DNA of 64,000 bases from Dioszegia crocea (GCA_001600615.1 BCKK01000006.1:930001-994000), one strand, 5' to 3'. Shown: positions 10,539 through 22,560, counted from the first letter of the stretch. Numbers and translations: made by a program. The notes: generated by a model not told the origin, from the letters alone.

Positions 10539-13500
10539 CTATATGTATATGGCAGCCGCAAAGATAGCAGGTCTATGATCTCTGTAAATATCAGCATGGT
10601 CCTTAATTCTCCCCATCACAACAAAAGAACTCACGATCGTCCCTCCAATTGCCTCATTCCAGCATCATCAATCGTCCCATAATGCAAACACACCACTTCA
10701 CCCTGCAAGTGCCTCTTCGGCGCCTCCTCTTCCACAGCTACCGCTGGTTCAGGCTCCGGCTCCGACCCCGCCGTAGACGCATGATGGCGATGTAGCCAAT
10801 GAGGAATCTCATGGATAAACCGCTTGAACGGATTCCTCTCCTTATGATCTTCCCGCTCGCCTTCTCTGCCTTGATCCAAGTGTATCGTAGAGGTTCTACC
10901 CCTGTTTCTCATTCCAGTGGAAATCAGCCCTGAACCTGATCCCGATCCTGTTCGGACGCGCCCTACCGTGACCTCATCAGGTACAGGCTGTTCGGTATGG
11001 ATCGCCGGAGCAGGCTCGCCCGTTAGTCGACGCATGGGTACGATGGACGGCCGCGCGGCCAGGGGACTGTGGTCGGTTGACTGACGCCGGAAGGGATTGA
11101 CAGTGACTGTATCCGAATTTGAGCGGGGACGGGGTACGTGATCGTGTGATGGGGAAGCGGCAGAGTCGATAGTCACCCTAGGCCGAATAGGCGAGCCGGA
11201 CTGGGATCCGCCTGTCTGTAAGAGGGGATGACGGACGGGCGATTTAGGGGAAGAGGGATTGAGAGCAGAGGCGTCGGTTGACATGGCGCGATCGCGAGGA
11301 TGGATGGGAGGATCGCCGGGCAAAGATGAGCTGGGTTGGGGTACGAGGCCTGTCGGTGTTACAGTGCCAGGTGTGTGAGAGGCGGATTGGGCGGAGTGAG
11401 AGGAGTGGATAGGAGAAGCGACGATGTGGGATGGCTGGACGAGCAGAGGAGGGGTCATTGATCGCGTAGAGGGTGAAGGCTCGATGGACATGGTCCGCGT
11501 GATTGGAGATTTCAGATGAAGACCGATATTCGAAAGAGCCATTGTCAATCGGCCGAATCGGGGTTTATCGGTATATGGACTAGTCTCACCAGACAATTGA
11601 TCCGATGGGGATTCCGGTATATCTGGGATGGGGTGACATTTCCACAATACACGATCGCACTTGAAATATCAGCGGTTGTCTTATTGAGACAAGAGGTGAC
11701 TTACCCAACTTGGCACCCGTTGTTTCTTAGACGAATCATACACCCCTTCTCTCCTATCCATCCGCATATCCATCTTCTCAGCCTCATCGCCCAGATCCGG
11801 CCCCATCGACTTTCCTGACAAAGTCCGCTTCAGACTGAACGCTCGACCAGGTCGCTGTGGCGACCCGAATGCCGAGCCCACACTTGGCCTCCGCTTCAAC
11901 CCGTACATTTCCCCCTGGGGAACCTTGGCCTCAATAGGCGATAAGAGAGAATTGTCGTATATCCCAATAGGCTGCGATGGCCCGGAGCTCACGATCGGAG
12001 AATTCTCCTTATCCGTCTCTCTATCTCTCGTGGACCTGACCGACGACATGGAAGTCCGACGACTCGCCTGATCAAAGTCCATTGCGGGTCTCTGGTTGAC
12101 GCTGTTTGCTCGGCTATGACGCCTCGACGACGAAGATGGAGAGGGCGATAAGAGAGTTTTAATCTTGACGAGCTGGACTAGCTTCTTTGTCTTTTCCCTC
12201 AATTTCACATCGAGTGGTCGATGTGAATTAAGATAACCGTTAATCTCCGCTTGGTCGCGATAGCTAGTACCGAGTTCCCGCTCTTGATCTCTGGCCGCAC
12301 TGGCAGAGAACGAGCGGGTAGATTCGATAGATTGCCGAGAGAGATCAGGGGATCGACAGCCATCATCACTTGCTCGGGAGCAGACATCGTCAAGATCCTC
12401 GGCCTCAGCTTCGGGTACGTGATCGAGCACTTTGGGCGTGGTCGACCCATTCTCCGCCGCTCGAGGTTTACTGATTGAGTTGCGGCGTCGGAGGGATCGA
12501 CGAAGGTTTTTATTGGTCGTTTTCACCGATTTCCAGACGTCGTATTTGAATGTAGGAGGGAAATTGATGGGACCTTCTTCGAAGCCTGTGAATGGGTTCG
12601 TAGAGGGGTCCATCATGGAGTTTCGGAGTTGGTCCCATGTTAAGGCTTCTTCATACTCTATACAGGATCAATCATGATTCGTCCGCAAGGCAGACTGCAA
12701 CTCACTCTTCTGCTCAACGAGCCACTCGGCGTGCAGTCTCGCGACGTCCAAACGGAAGTTTACTATACAGTCAGATGATGCCACAAAGATATGAAGGCCA
12801 ACTCACAGTCTCCACACCAGAAGACCGAATCAAACCTATCTGTCAGATCCTTCGCCGTCGCCCTCGGATCATCTTTCGGTAAGAAACAATCGAGATTCAG
12901 CTCAGATTTGATCTTGGCGATATTCGCCATTCGAGCAGAGTTTCGACCGGTATGAGCGGCGAGATGAGAGTTGACGAATAATAGACGGTGGTCTGCTATC
13001 TTCATGCTGATTCCGCTGAACGTGTCAGCTATGATCACATAATCGGTATACCAGAACTCACATTCCTCCCTTATTGCCAAGTCTACCACCGGCCAGTCCA
13101 GCCGTAACGAAGTCCTTATCCACCCCACTGACAAGCTGCCGACAATCCTTGTGGATGTATACCGAAAGGTACATTCCCATAAGCCTTTGCTTCGTCAGGT
13201 GTAGATAACACTTAGAACCTTCCATACCCCGTGGTGGCTCGTCGGTCGGAATGATAATCTCCGGTCGTTGCCCCCGTCGTAGCTCCGAGATGATCTCTAC
13301 TGCCGGTGTGGGGAGTGGCATCTGGAATGAAGCTTCCATTTCTGATGCACTCGAATCGCTATCGGATAAAGAAGTGGCCGAGGTGAACGAGGAAGGCGAT
13401 CGTGCGAGGGGTGATTTGAGATGAGAGAGTGACGGAAGGGCTTGGGGAGAGGTAGAGATGATGACTGGCGCGGATGTCGAGCGAAGCATAGATGGTGGAT

Positions 13501-14707
13501 CGACGGAGAGGTGGGTAGGAGATGGGTGGGTGATTACGCTCGGTTCGGCAGAGTGAGACTTGCTCATCTCTCGACTATGAGGCAGTGTGCCGCAGAGCCA
13601 GTCTAGATGATTAGTCGGTCTTTGGAAGGTGAAACTTTTCACCAACTCACCATCTAACATGTTGCTCCAACCCTTCTGACTGGCAGGGGTATGGATTTGC
13701 CGATGCAATGTCGGCGTAGATCCCAGTGTCGGTGTGTTCGCCCTCGAACCCTCTGCTGATCCCTCTTTCGATTCCGCCCCATCCTCCCCGTCCTCAGACT
13801 CATACGTCCGCCTACCATCTTGCGTGCTATCCGAGCTCTCATCTTCTTCCTCTTTCGCCTTCAGCTTATTCTCCTCTTCCTTCTGCTTTTCCTTGCCCTT
13901 CTTGTGATGCAGATGATGCAGCTTCATTCCCTTCATCAAACCACCTCCTATGCCTCGCGGAGCACCTGACTCAGTCGGACATTCTTGACCCGCAACGACA
14001 ATGATGTGGTATGGGTGTGAGTCGGTTATGGGAACAATAGGAAGTCCATCATCCACTTCGAGTGGTTGGTACTCTGGTGCGTCTCCAAGAAGAACGGACA
14101 GGTCTCCTTTTGGCTAGATGAATGAGCTCCATCTCTGCACGTTCTGTGAAGAACTCACCAGTGCATCGCCCATGTTCCAAGTGACAAGTTTCACAACCAA
14201 AGCGTTCCTATCTTTGACAACAACCGGTGGCGGAGTAGGCATATCAGGCGAGGTGATGGCCCGATGTATCTTTTCCATCCCTTGATCCTCGCTCAGCCGT
14301 CTAGATCTAGACGGCCCAGCTTCGGCATTTGCGCCCGAGGTGAAGAGGGCGTGGAGTCGATTGAGGACATTGGGGGGACCGTTCAGGCTTTGAGCCGCTG
14401 GGTCGTGCCCAGCAGGATGATGCACCAAGTGGGAGTTCATAATGCTTTCGTCAAGTTCTGCGGGCCGTCAGTAAGTGCCAGAACGAAGGTAGCTCACCAT
14501 GAGGATTATTATTTGCCGTTGCATGTCGTTGCGCCTGGACAACGAGTCAGACCAGCCTCGTCCGATACCCTTTGGCTCGCTTTTCGACAAGTTTCCGGTA
14601 GGCTTGAAAGTCAGCACCACCACTCTTCCCCTCTTAGTGATCAGGGATATAGAGCTCTTCTGTATGCGGTCTACTTCGATATGAGGCGTAGAAAGTGAAA
14701 AAGGCAT
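10539..14707 (-). CDS. Inositol polyphosphate 5-phosphatase with long disordered insertions
   Basis: A large multi-exon gene. The catalytic motifs of the 5-phosphatase fold appear in order: KLVTWNMGDAL; HIIVVAGQECP; MYLSVYIHKDC; AGLAGGRLGNKGG; LLFVNSHLAAHTGRNSAR; SVFWCGDLNFRL; FPPTFKYDVW; RVPSWCDRVLWKCHPIP; and SDHRPAIFAA. The final SDHRP motif is only reached through a last intron (GTGAGT near 10635 to TTTACAG) and puts the stop at 10541-10539. Between GQECP and the membrane-facing motifs sits a Lys/Glu-rich then Ser/Pro-rich insert of over 200 residues. Another long Ser/Pro/Arg-rich insert lies between FKYDVW and the PSWCDR motif, and a third before SDHRP. No Sac1 domain is present, so this is not a synaptojanin. 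It probably removes the 5-phosphate of PI(4,5)P2 or soluble inositol phosphates. The start MPFSLSTPHIEVDRIQ is at 14707. Confidence 0.88.
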
Positions 14708-15015
14708 CTCAAAGGCCCAAGGCAGACATGTTTATGGGCAAGGGAATTCTCCCGAGATTTAGCCGAAGCTCGTGAGAAATATCGAGGGTAACTTTGTGCT
14801 TATGATGGGACTCTGCCCATGCAGGAGGCTCAGCATAGGGTGTACTGTAGGGAAGGGGAAAGAGATTAGACTATATAGAGATGTACCATGCGCCAAGAAG
14901 CAAGGTCAGCCCAATCGCATTCATAACCGGCTGAGTGGATGAAGAAAGAGATGGTCCGACCGCATCTCCGTTCTTGCCTCCATACCTCCAATCAACCATC
15001 TGTGTGCTTCCCAAT
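14708..15015. other. Divergent promoter interval
   Basis: About 300 nt between the 5-phosphatase start (-) and copy 1 of the paired-Cys family (+). An in-frame ATG at 14935 could extend the latter upstream by 27 residues. No defined element was recognised. Confidence 0.35.
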
Positions 15016-17115
15016 ATGGGACGACCGCGTAATCTCAGTCGGGAAGACTGGTACGCCGGTCAAGCTGCAGGTCTGAAACCACTATGGCCAACAGTACGGA
15101 TGGCAGATGGGTACGACTATCCGAAATGGGCACGAACGAACGCCCGCCTGCCCATCACCATGACAAAGGTCACACTGGAGGGCTCGGACATTATCGAAGT
15201 CAAAGGCGCGAAGCGGATCAGCGTGTCTTCCGTTCCCCACCTGACCTATCCGGCGGCTTACGCGCTCGACTTGTCCCCGTCAATCGACGCAAAAGCCCAT
15301 ATGCACCGAGAACTGCTTTTGATCGACTCGGAATCAGGAGGCATCTATAAATTGAACTGCCAGCTATACCAGTGAGTCCATCTCCGGTCACTCTGGACAT
15401 GTCTTTCGCTGATGGTCCAGCCGCCAGGGTCTGAGCTGTAAATGCTGTATGGCGCATTCACTTCAACGACCGTGTCTCGTTGTCAGCTGGAGCGGCCCCA
15501 ATCCTGGCACGGGCCTTTATCCCCGAACGGACGCGTCCGGCGAGGTTGAGAACATCTCACTTGATACATGCTATGACTGCCTGATAGATGGACGGAAGTG
15601 TGATAAGGTGGGAATGATACTGGACGGGCCTAGGGTGAACAAGGTAGGTCGAGGCTGTCAGTTCCCTTGAAGGCGTGAGTCAGCTGACGAGATAGTTTCT
15701 TCCCAGCGACAAACGGCAGACGCGTACAATCAACGAGATGCTTGACATACCCGGTAAGTCGACTGTCTGAACAAATGTTCTTTGGCTTACTTCTCAGACC
15801 GATTTTCAGTCTTCACAACCTCCATGCAGAAGGCCTACCGTGAAGGCACCGCCTCATCCAGCTCCAAGAAGCGGAAAAGCGATTCGGCTTCCCTCCCCAC
15901 TACTCCCGATGTCAAGCGGCGACTTGTCCTCAAAGTCGGAGGGAGTTCCAGTCCTCTGACGAGTGCGACCGGAACAACAGCAGCATCCCCTCAGACTTCA
16001 TTCGACATCAAACAGTCCCCATCTCATACCCCTCCCAGCAAAGCCGCCGCCGCTCGAGTCATCAATGCTCGGGATATCGGCTTTGCTGGTCCCAGCTCGC
16101 CGGCAGAATCGTCGGCGCCCAGTACACCACCCGATCTTGGAAATGGGGACGAGGACGATGCCGTTGAAGATACAACGGCCCAAAAAGCTGCTGTTCGCGC
16201 GGCAATTGCAGCCATGGAGGGCTCTGCACATTCGGCTGAGGCGCCGATGATGTCTTTTGAGGCACCGACAGCTGTTGCTGAGAACGAAATGGAGGTGGAG
16301 ACGGAGGAAAACCCATCTGCGAGCCGAGGAGGGGGATATGGAGCTAGGGCCGAATCTACACCCCAAAGATTCGAGCCTGTGGCAGACGAGACTACCGAGG
16401 ACGTCGATATCAAGCCTATAATCCCCGATCCTGATTTCGATTCTATCCCTACCCCTCCTACTGCTACTGTAGTCGCCGCCCCCCAAATCGCTGCATCACC
16501 CCCGGTTATTCCACCTCCAGCTGCCCCTCCGATAGTACCTCCTACCGAGCCTGCTCCACTGGTTGCGCCAGTCCCGGCGAATCCCGTCACCCTCTCGTCT
16601 ATAATACCTGGCCCATCGGTTGCAGCGCCTACCACTCGAATCGTCACGTCGTCCCCGGTCATTACACCTCCAGCTGCCCCTCCCATAGTACCTCCTACCG
16701 AGACTGCTGCACTGGTCGCGCCACTCCCGGCGAATACCTTTATCCCCTCGGCTACGATGCCTGGCCTATCGGTTCCTGCCTCTATACCATCCGCTACCCC
16801 GTCGACTATGCCCCCCACTTCGTCGTTGACTACATTCATGGCTCTCTTCGCGCCCGAGTCGGACATGATATCTGAACCAACCGCGTCCTTAACAGCGGCT
16901 TCTCCCGCTCCCGCTCCCGCAGCGGCTTCCCCCGCCGTACCCTCCAACGGTCCAGGATCTGCATCTGTCGATGAGCCTTCCGCTAAGCCCACCTCCCCTG
17001 CTGTCGGTACAATCGACAAACCGACTGCAACCTCAGTGGGTAGTGAAAAAACCGGTGTCCCCAGTACCCATACCCCTACTCCCGCCGCCGTCCCATCTAT
17101 CCCCACTCCGACCGC
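15016..17115 (+). CDS. Paired-Cys family protein, copy 1 (unrecognised lineage-specific family)
   Basis: Exons: 15016-15371, 15421-15643, 15696-15753, and one from 15798. Exon 1 has KPLWPTVRMADGYDYPKWA, shared with copy 3. Exon 2 carries the Cys core: SCKCCM, PCLVVSWSG, then ISLDTCYDCLIDGRKCDKVG with the C-x2-C-x6-C spacing of half a Zn2Cys6 cluster, ending LDGPRVNK. Exon 3 reads KRQTRTINEMLDIP. Exon 4 starts FSVFTTSMQKAYREG and has an NLS-like KKRKSD. It then becomes a long Ala/Pro/Ser-rich tract with two copies of a ~52-residue unit. The frame loses coding character near 17.1 kb, where copy 2 starts in another frame; formally this frame runs on to a stop at 17506. Copies 1 and 2 may be one gene (15016-19471). 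A zinc-binding nuclear protein is a guess from the motifs. Confidence 0.6.
16490..16800 (+). repeat. Two-copy coding repeat of about 52 residues in copy 1
   Basis: Two tandem units, about 16490-16640 and 16645-16795, encode SPPVIPPPAAPPIVPPTEP and SSPVITPPAAPPIVPPTET, followed by LVAPVPAN/LVAPLPAN and a PGPSVAAP/PGLSVPAS end. Nucleotide identity is high but imperfect, so this is an older internal duplication. Confidence 0.75.
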
Positions 17116-19471
17116 CGAGCACGTCCGCTCGGAAGCCCGAAGATCCACCCGCGAATGCCATAGCTGGCCCTTCTACCTCCACTGCCCTGATACCACACCC
17201 CACCAATCTCTCCGCTTCAGACTACGACCTCACGACCGACCCCATCCAAAAATTTGGCTCTCTGTATACCAGGGGTATAAAGGTCCCCGGCTACATTGCC
17301 GAGTTCCAGCCGGCATGCGATGTCCCCGGATTCTTGTATCCGCACAACGCCGCGAATCTGGGGTTCGACCGCTGGATACCAAGTCCTGCTCAGACACTGG
17401 AGCCGTATACGGCTGGTCTGGTCAGGTTGCGCAGTGTTCGGGGATTGGTGGCGTTATGGTTGGCATTCATGTATACGTGAGTCTGTACCTTGCGCCCATT
17501 GGATAAGACTGACACAATTAGGCATAAAGACGTTCAGTGCACAACGTGCAAAGCCGCTGGACACACTTGCGTCATTGTCAATTGGATTACACCCTCTCCG
17601 GCACTGGGCGAATCGTCGTCTTCATCAAATAGCCATCCTTACCTCGATGCGTGCCTCTGTTGTCGGGCTGTACTTTCGAAACCCTCAGACAGGCTTTTGA
17701 AGTGCTCGATTGCTGGACGGATCATGAGCGGGCCTCAGATGGGCAAGGTACGTCTATCCTGTCTAGACATGTATTTTCTACTTCGATTCTGCGAAAAGCT
17801 AACGAGATCAGAAATTCGTCTTTGACCGAACGAGTCTCAAACACGCTGATCGGTTCTGTCACGATGTCGACGAGGCACGTAGTAAGTCTTGCATCCACTA
17901 AACATCCGGGCCAGGGCCACGCTGAATGTGTAGTCTGTACAACATCGATGAAGCCCAGCAACAAGCAGAGAAAGCCAGCTGTCCCTGTTGCTCGGGCCGG
18001 CGCCGCCTCGACGTCCGTCGCGAAAGCGGGCAACGAGACGGTTCAGGTCAAACGCTCAGACTCGGTTGCCGTCGAAACGCCTCGCCCTTCCAGCTCTGTC
18101 CCGCCTGTGCCAGCTGCGGCTCCTCCGGTATCCGCTAGCCGCTCTGGCTCATCCTCCTACCCTACCCCTCCCGGCCTCCACCGGGTCCCTTACAGTTTCG
18201 TCCCGCTCCTGCCAGGCGTCAGACCTCCGCTATCCGCCGGCACCTCTGGTTCATCCTCCCATCCTACTCCTTCCGGCCTTCACCAGGTTCCTCTCACTTC
18301 CGGTCCGCTTCTACCAGGCGCCAGACCTCCGCCAAGCGCCGGCACCTCTGGCTCATCCTTTCAATCTACTCCTTCCGGCCTCCACCGGGCCCCTTTCACT
18401 TCCGTCCCGCTTCTGCCAGGCGTCAAACCTCCGCTATCCACCGGTTCTTCTGGCACACCTTCCTACCCCACACCTTCCGGCCTTCATCGAAGTCCTTCTA
18501 CTCTCGTTCCGCCCCTGCCAGCAGCAGCTCCACCACCATCGGCCAGCTTCTCTCGCTCCTCTTCCCACCCCACTCCTCCTGAACACGCTCGAACTTCAGA
18601 AGTTCCCTCCCGACCGTCCGAACCAAAGATCGACTCGTCCGTCAGCCTCACCAAACCTCATGTGGACACCCTGTCCAGCGCAGCAGACATCTTACGAGCG
18701 CGCCAAGGAAGCCAATCCAGCTCAGACACCCTTTGGGAGAGGCTCTTGCTCGCCGGTACTGCGCCACACCCTTCCTCCGTATCAACGTTGTGCTCCACTG
18801 CAGAGGAGAAAGCGCATTCAGACTCAGGCCGCGCGTCGATAAGCTTAGACGAGAAGAAGGTCTTGCTGGAGGAAAGCGCGGAGGACAGTGTGAAGAAGCA
18901 ATTGAGTGAGGAGGCGGAGGTGGAGCAGGGGGTGACGGATGACATGGCCTTATCCGACCGTTCCAAGGACGACGAGCGAATAGGCGAAGCTGGAGCTCTT
19001 GATGAGCTTTCCACCGCGAACCCTTCTGAACCCGTCCAAGATAAGGTCAATCAAGCCCTCGTCGACAATGACGCGTCAGAATGGCAAATCCGAGCCGAAG
19101 CTCTCGCCCGACAAAACGCCGATTTGCGTCGGGAGCATGAGACGGCGAGAGCCGTCGATCGAGAGGCTCTCGACAAAGCGAAAAAAACCATCGCTCTCCT
19201 CGAACGGATCAGCGATCCCCAGCTCATCAATCGGCTAGCGAAGGCGAAGGACGATGTGGTGGCTGAAAGGGATGTCTTTGCGGGAGAGTTGAAGACTGTC
19301 CAAGGTCTTCTGGCCCATTCTCGGGATCTTGCGGCGAGTCGGCTTGTGCAGCTTGAAAAGGCGAATGAGGAGATTACGACGCAGGTGTTTCTGCGAGAAG
19401 AGGCGGAGGCGAGGGAGAAGGGGATTCAGAATCGGATGCTGCAATTTCGATTGGAGGCGGCTAAGAGGTAG
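17116..19471 (+). CDS. Paired-Cys family protein, copy 2 (no clear own start; may be fused to copy 1)
   Basis: Exon borders: up to 17476, 17522-17747, 17812-17881, 17934-19471. The first exon reads DLTTDPIQKFGSLYTRG and VPGYIAEFQPACDVPGFLYP, matching the xPGYxxP block of copy 3. Exon 2 has VQCTTCKAAGHTCVIVNW (C-x2-C-x6-C then hydrophobic-W) and DACLCCRAVLSKPSDRLLKC, ending SGPQMGK. Exon 3 is FVFDRTSLKHADRFCHDVDE. Exon 4 begins ICTTSMKPSNKQRKP, like copy 1. It continues into about 4.5 tandem 34-residue Ser/Pro/Leu units (18130-18590), an acidic linker, and a coiled coil (LDKAKKTIALLERISDPQ to about 19465). Intron positions equal those of copies 1 and 3. The only upstream ATG in frame is at 16971, inside the coding tract of copy 1, so the true N-terminus is unresolved. 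Confidence 0.55.
18130..18590 (+). repeat. Coding minisatellite, about 4.5 units of 102 bp
   Basis: The 34-residue unit runs SAGTSGSSSHPTPSGLHQVP then LTSGPLLPGARPPP. Successive units vary (SGLHRAPFTSVPLLPGVKPP, SGLHRSPSTLVPPLPAAAPP). The unit length is a multiple of three, so copy-number change would keep the frame. Confidence 0.8.
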
Positions 19472-20181
19472 GATTCTATTGTATAATCATTTCGACTTTT
19501 CTATAGGTATTCTCAGATTGGCCCAAGCAGTGACAGCGCTCTCTAGTTAGTGGAGTTGTTCCGAAGTTTAGCCGAAGCACAATATTCACCTCTCGAGCTC
19601 TCGAGCCTTATTTCGCAGTCCGTCAACTCTCACCCACTACGCGTAAAGATACATTGTCTAAGCACATCGAGAATTGAATGCCCCTATTGTCAGCACGAAT
19701 CCGGAGCATACTCACCAAACTCGGACCCTTTTTGAGGTGCACACACAAGGATTTTCAGGCCCGAGCACAACGGAGAAAGGAAAGGGGTGTCCTTTAGCCC
19801 CACCCCGTCTCATGGCCTTCCCTTGCTCTGATCGTCGGCTGTCTGGCGCTATCTCACAGTGTTATGCGGCACATCATTGAGAGGAGCAGTTGGGGGCTTA
19901 CGAGTATAAGCCGCTTCGGCTGCTGCGATCTGCGAGTAATTGGCTGGTCCTACGGGTGAGGACAGAAAGAAAAAGCAGGACACAGCGTGACCTTGGATAT
20001 CCGGTTTGATCGGGATTCTGGAGTAGGTTTGAAGGTTGTCACGCTGTGTTACGAGGCGGAGGGGAAACGGACGAGGGGGCTGAAGGATGCTAATGAAAAG
20101 TCGTTACTTCTTTCTCACATCATGATCTATACTCCTGATCCGCATACTCAGATCAACCCACCAACATCCTCCCCAGTCAAC
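19472..20181. other. Intergenic interval inside the paired-Cys cluster
   Basis: About 700 nt between copies 2 and 3. An open frame continuous with copy 3 starts at 19987 but lacks the family pattern until the ATG at 20182. No element was recognised beyond the presumed promoter of copy 3. A possible extra intron (GTAGGA to TATAG, about 19468-19510) could lengthen copy 2 by a dozen residues. Confidence 0.35.
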
Positions 20182-22465
20182 ATGGAGAAGTCACCACGAG
20201 AGGTATGGCACTCATCCCAGCCCCTGGCCGATAGGAAGCCGCTATGGCCGACACCCCATCTTGCCGAGGGGACCACCTATCCTTATTGGGTGACCGACAT
20301 CAATCACCCCGCTTCGAAGACTGAGCTCGTGCGCAGTCAGATCAAGAAGGAAGCAAATGTCGACAAGGGATATAAAGCCTCGAAAGATAGTCCGGTTTCA
20401 ATGAAGCGCCTATCATTCCCTGTGGCGTACGCTATCAATCTACACCCCTACGCTCCTCTACCCGGCTACATCATCCCTCCAGCTCGACCTCTACAGCTCA
20501 TTCGCTCGGACCCTGAAAAGCCAAACCTTATCTTTGTGCTTGAGTGTCAATTGTTCCGGTAAGTCTGAACCAGGTCCCCATATCAATAGAGGCTATCGCT
20601 GATGATTCAGGCTCAGGCGCAATCCAGGTGGCGTAGCCTGCGATCCCAAGAATCCCAACAAGCCCACTATCGTCGTCAGCTGGACTGGCGAGCCTGATGG
20701 TGTGTACCCACAGCTAGACGCCACGGGAGCTTCGAAAGAGATCAGTCTGGATGTCTGCTGGGATTGTCTGATTGACGGGCGGGAGTGCAAGAAGCTCGGA
20801 ATGATTCTTGATGGGCCAAACGCCGGGAAGGTGAGTGTCGTGATTGCTTCTGATCAGATGGTGGATAGTTCGAGTTCAGCTACTGATATTGAGCAGTACA
20901 TACCAATCGAAGAAAGACGCGTTCGAACAATCAACGAGATGCTTGGTATTGCATGTGTGTATCTTCATATCACCTAAGCGAGATCTGAGCTGACCTGGAA
21001 GCCAAATATCAACTTGTCACCGCGGCTATGCGCAAGCAACGTGCAGACAACCCCCCTGCACCGATTCCCAGGTCCGCCAAGAGGAGCAGCTCGGCTGCTG
21101 ACGGTCTACCCAAAAAGAAGCCTCGAACTAGCCAAGCTGGGGCAGACCAATCGTCTAATGCCACCCAGGCCGCGCAAGGGCCGACACGAGAGGCGTCCAC
21201 TTCATCCAGTCTCAGCTCTTTCTACTCGGCAGAGAACGCTTCAAAGTCCGCACCCACATCCCTGCTCGCCAAGACATCATCAGCGCTTTCGAAGATGTCA
21301 AACGTCATGCAATTCGTCGATGGGCTCAGACGTCAATCTGTTCCCGGCAGCACATCCTCTGATTCTCCGATGCCGGCCGCATCGACTCTCGACGGCACAT
21401 CCGCTATCCTTGCAGCAGTATTTTCGACTGGCTCGCCAGCCGGCTGTGCTCCGGACTCCACAGCTCGCGCTACCGAAACCATTGCTGAAATCGTCGCTAT
21501 AGGCCCGTCATACGCTAAGCCCGGCCTACCGCCAGCACTCGAGAAGAACAGCCCGCCTGCAAATCTAGCTGCAGACAAGGATGTCTCAGGAGGACTTGAC
21601 AATGATGTGAGTACCGATCTTACTGTAGTTGACGAATGACGCGGATGCTGATGAGACTCAGACCGGCGCGGAGATGCAGTCTACTCTCGAGGACGAGCCT
21701 GTGGCGGATGAAGAAGTGACAGCATGTGAGTGTCTACCTATCATCCTCTATGCTCAGGGCACGATACGGACATGGGCTGACCACTTTGCAGCTACAGCGC
21801 AATTCAATACTCCCGCGACCGCCTCGTTAGGTCCCCTTTCCACCTCATCATCCACTTCCGAGCATGTCGATCAGCTTCCTTCTCCTAATCCATCCTCATC
21901 CGGCCCCACGACCGACTTGGCTCTCGCCGAAGCTCTCAAGGACTTCGAGCTGGTGTACGTCAAACACCAAGCCCGGAACGTCATCAAACTCGAGGCATCT
22001 GCTTTACTAGCAAAGCAGTCTCAGGCTGAGATGGACCGGCTCCGGGCGAAAAACGAAAGTCTTGAGAAATATAAGAGAGTTTCGGATGCTCTGATGGAAG
22101 GGACCTTGGTAGAGATGGCTCAGCTGAAGGTTCTGCACGAGAAAGAGAAGAAAGCTCTGTGGGAAGAAAAGCAGGAGGAGATGGCCCAGCTGCAGGAGCT
22201 GCACGAGAAGGAGAAGAAGGAGAACAAAGATCAATTGGAGGCGACCCAGGCGGAGGCGGTTCAGCTCCGGAAAGAGAGGAAGGAGGCGTTGATGCTCGCC
22301 GACAAATGGAGGAAGATTACAGATGCCAAGCAGACGGAGTCACTCACTGACAAAGTGCTTGCGCGCTCTGAGACTAGAAAGAGGGAGCAGGCGGAAGAGT
22401 TGACGGCAGAGACGCAGAAGCTTCTGGTGGAGGCTCTGAAAGCACGAGAGGGGCCGTTAGAGTAG
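20182..22465 (+). CDS. Paired-Cys family protein, copy 3, intact with coiled-coil C-terminus
   Basis: This is the cleanest member. Exons: 20182-20558, 20611-20830, 20897-20954, 21002-21606, 21662-21725, 21792-22465. Exon 1: ADRKPLWPTPHLAEGTTYPY, then SFPVAYAINLHPYAPLPGYI. Exon 2: TIVVSWTGEPDGVYPQLD and ISLDVCWDCLIDGRECKKLG, ending LDGPNAGK. The first Cys pair of copies 1 and 2 is reduced to a single Cys here. Exon 3: RRVRTINEMLGIA. Exon 4: an NLS-like KKKPRTSQ and a Ser/Ala-rich tract. Exon 6: a long coiled coil (EMAQLKVLHEKEKKALWEEK region, about residues 350-500) ending REGPLE. The three shared intron positions show that the copies arose by DNA duplication, not retroposition. No known family was recognised; a zinc-binding, self-associating nuclear protein is a guess. 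Confidence 0.75.
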
Positions 22466-22560
22466 AGGGTACAGGATGGTAATTTCGGAGGGAGGCGACG
22501 TGAGAATAGTTTACATTATATCGATTAGAGTGTAGGAGACATGCAATTACGCCCTCGACG

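Noticed and set aside
16024..17148. 374-codon open frame on the minus strand
   Set aside because: It is antisense to the Pro/Ala/Ser-rich tract of copy 1. Its Gly/Val/Ala-rich translation mirrors that low complexity and it lacks any family feature.
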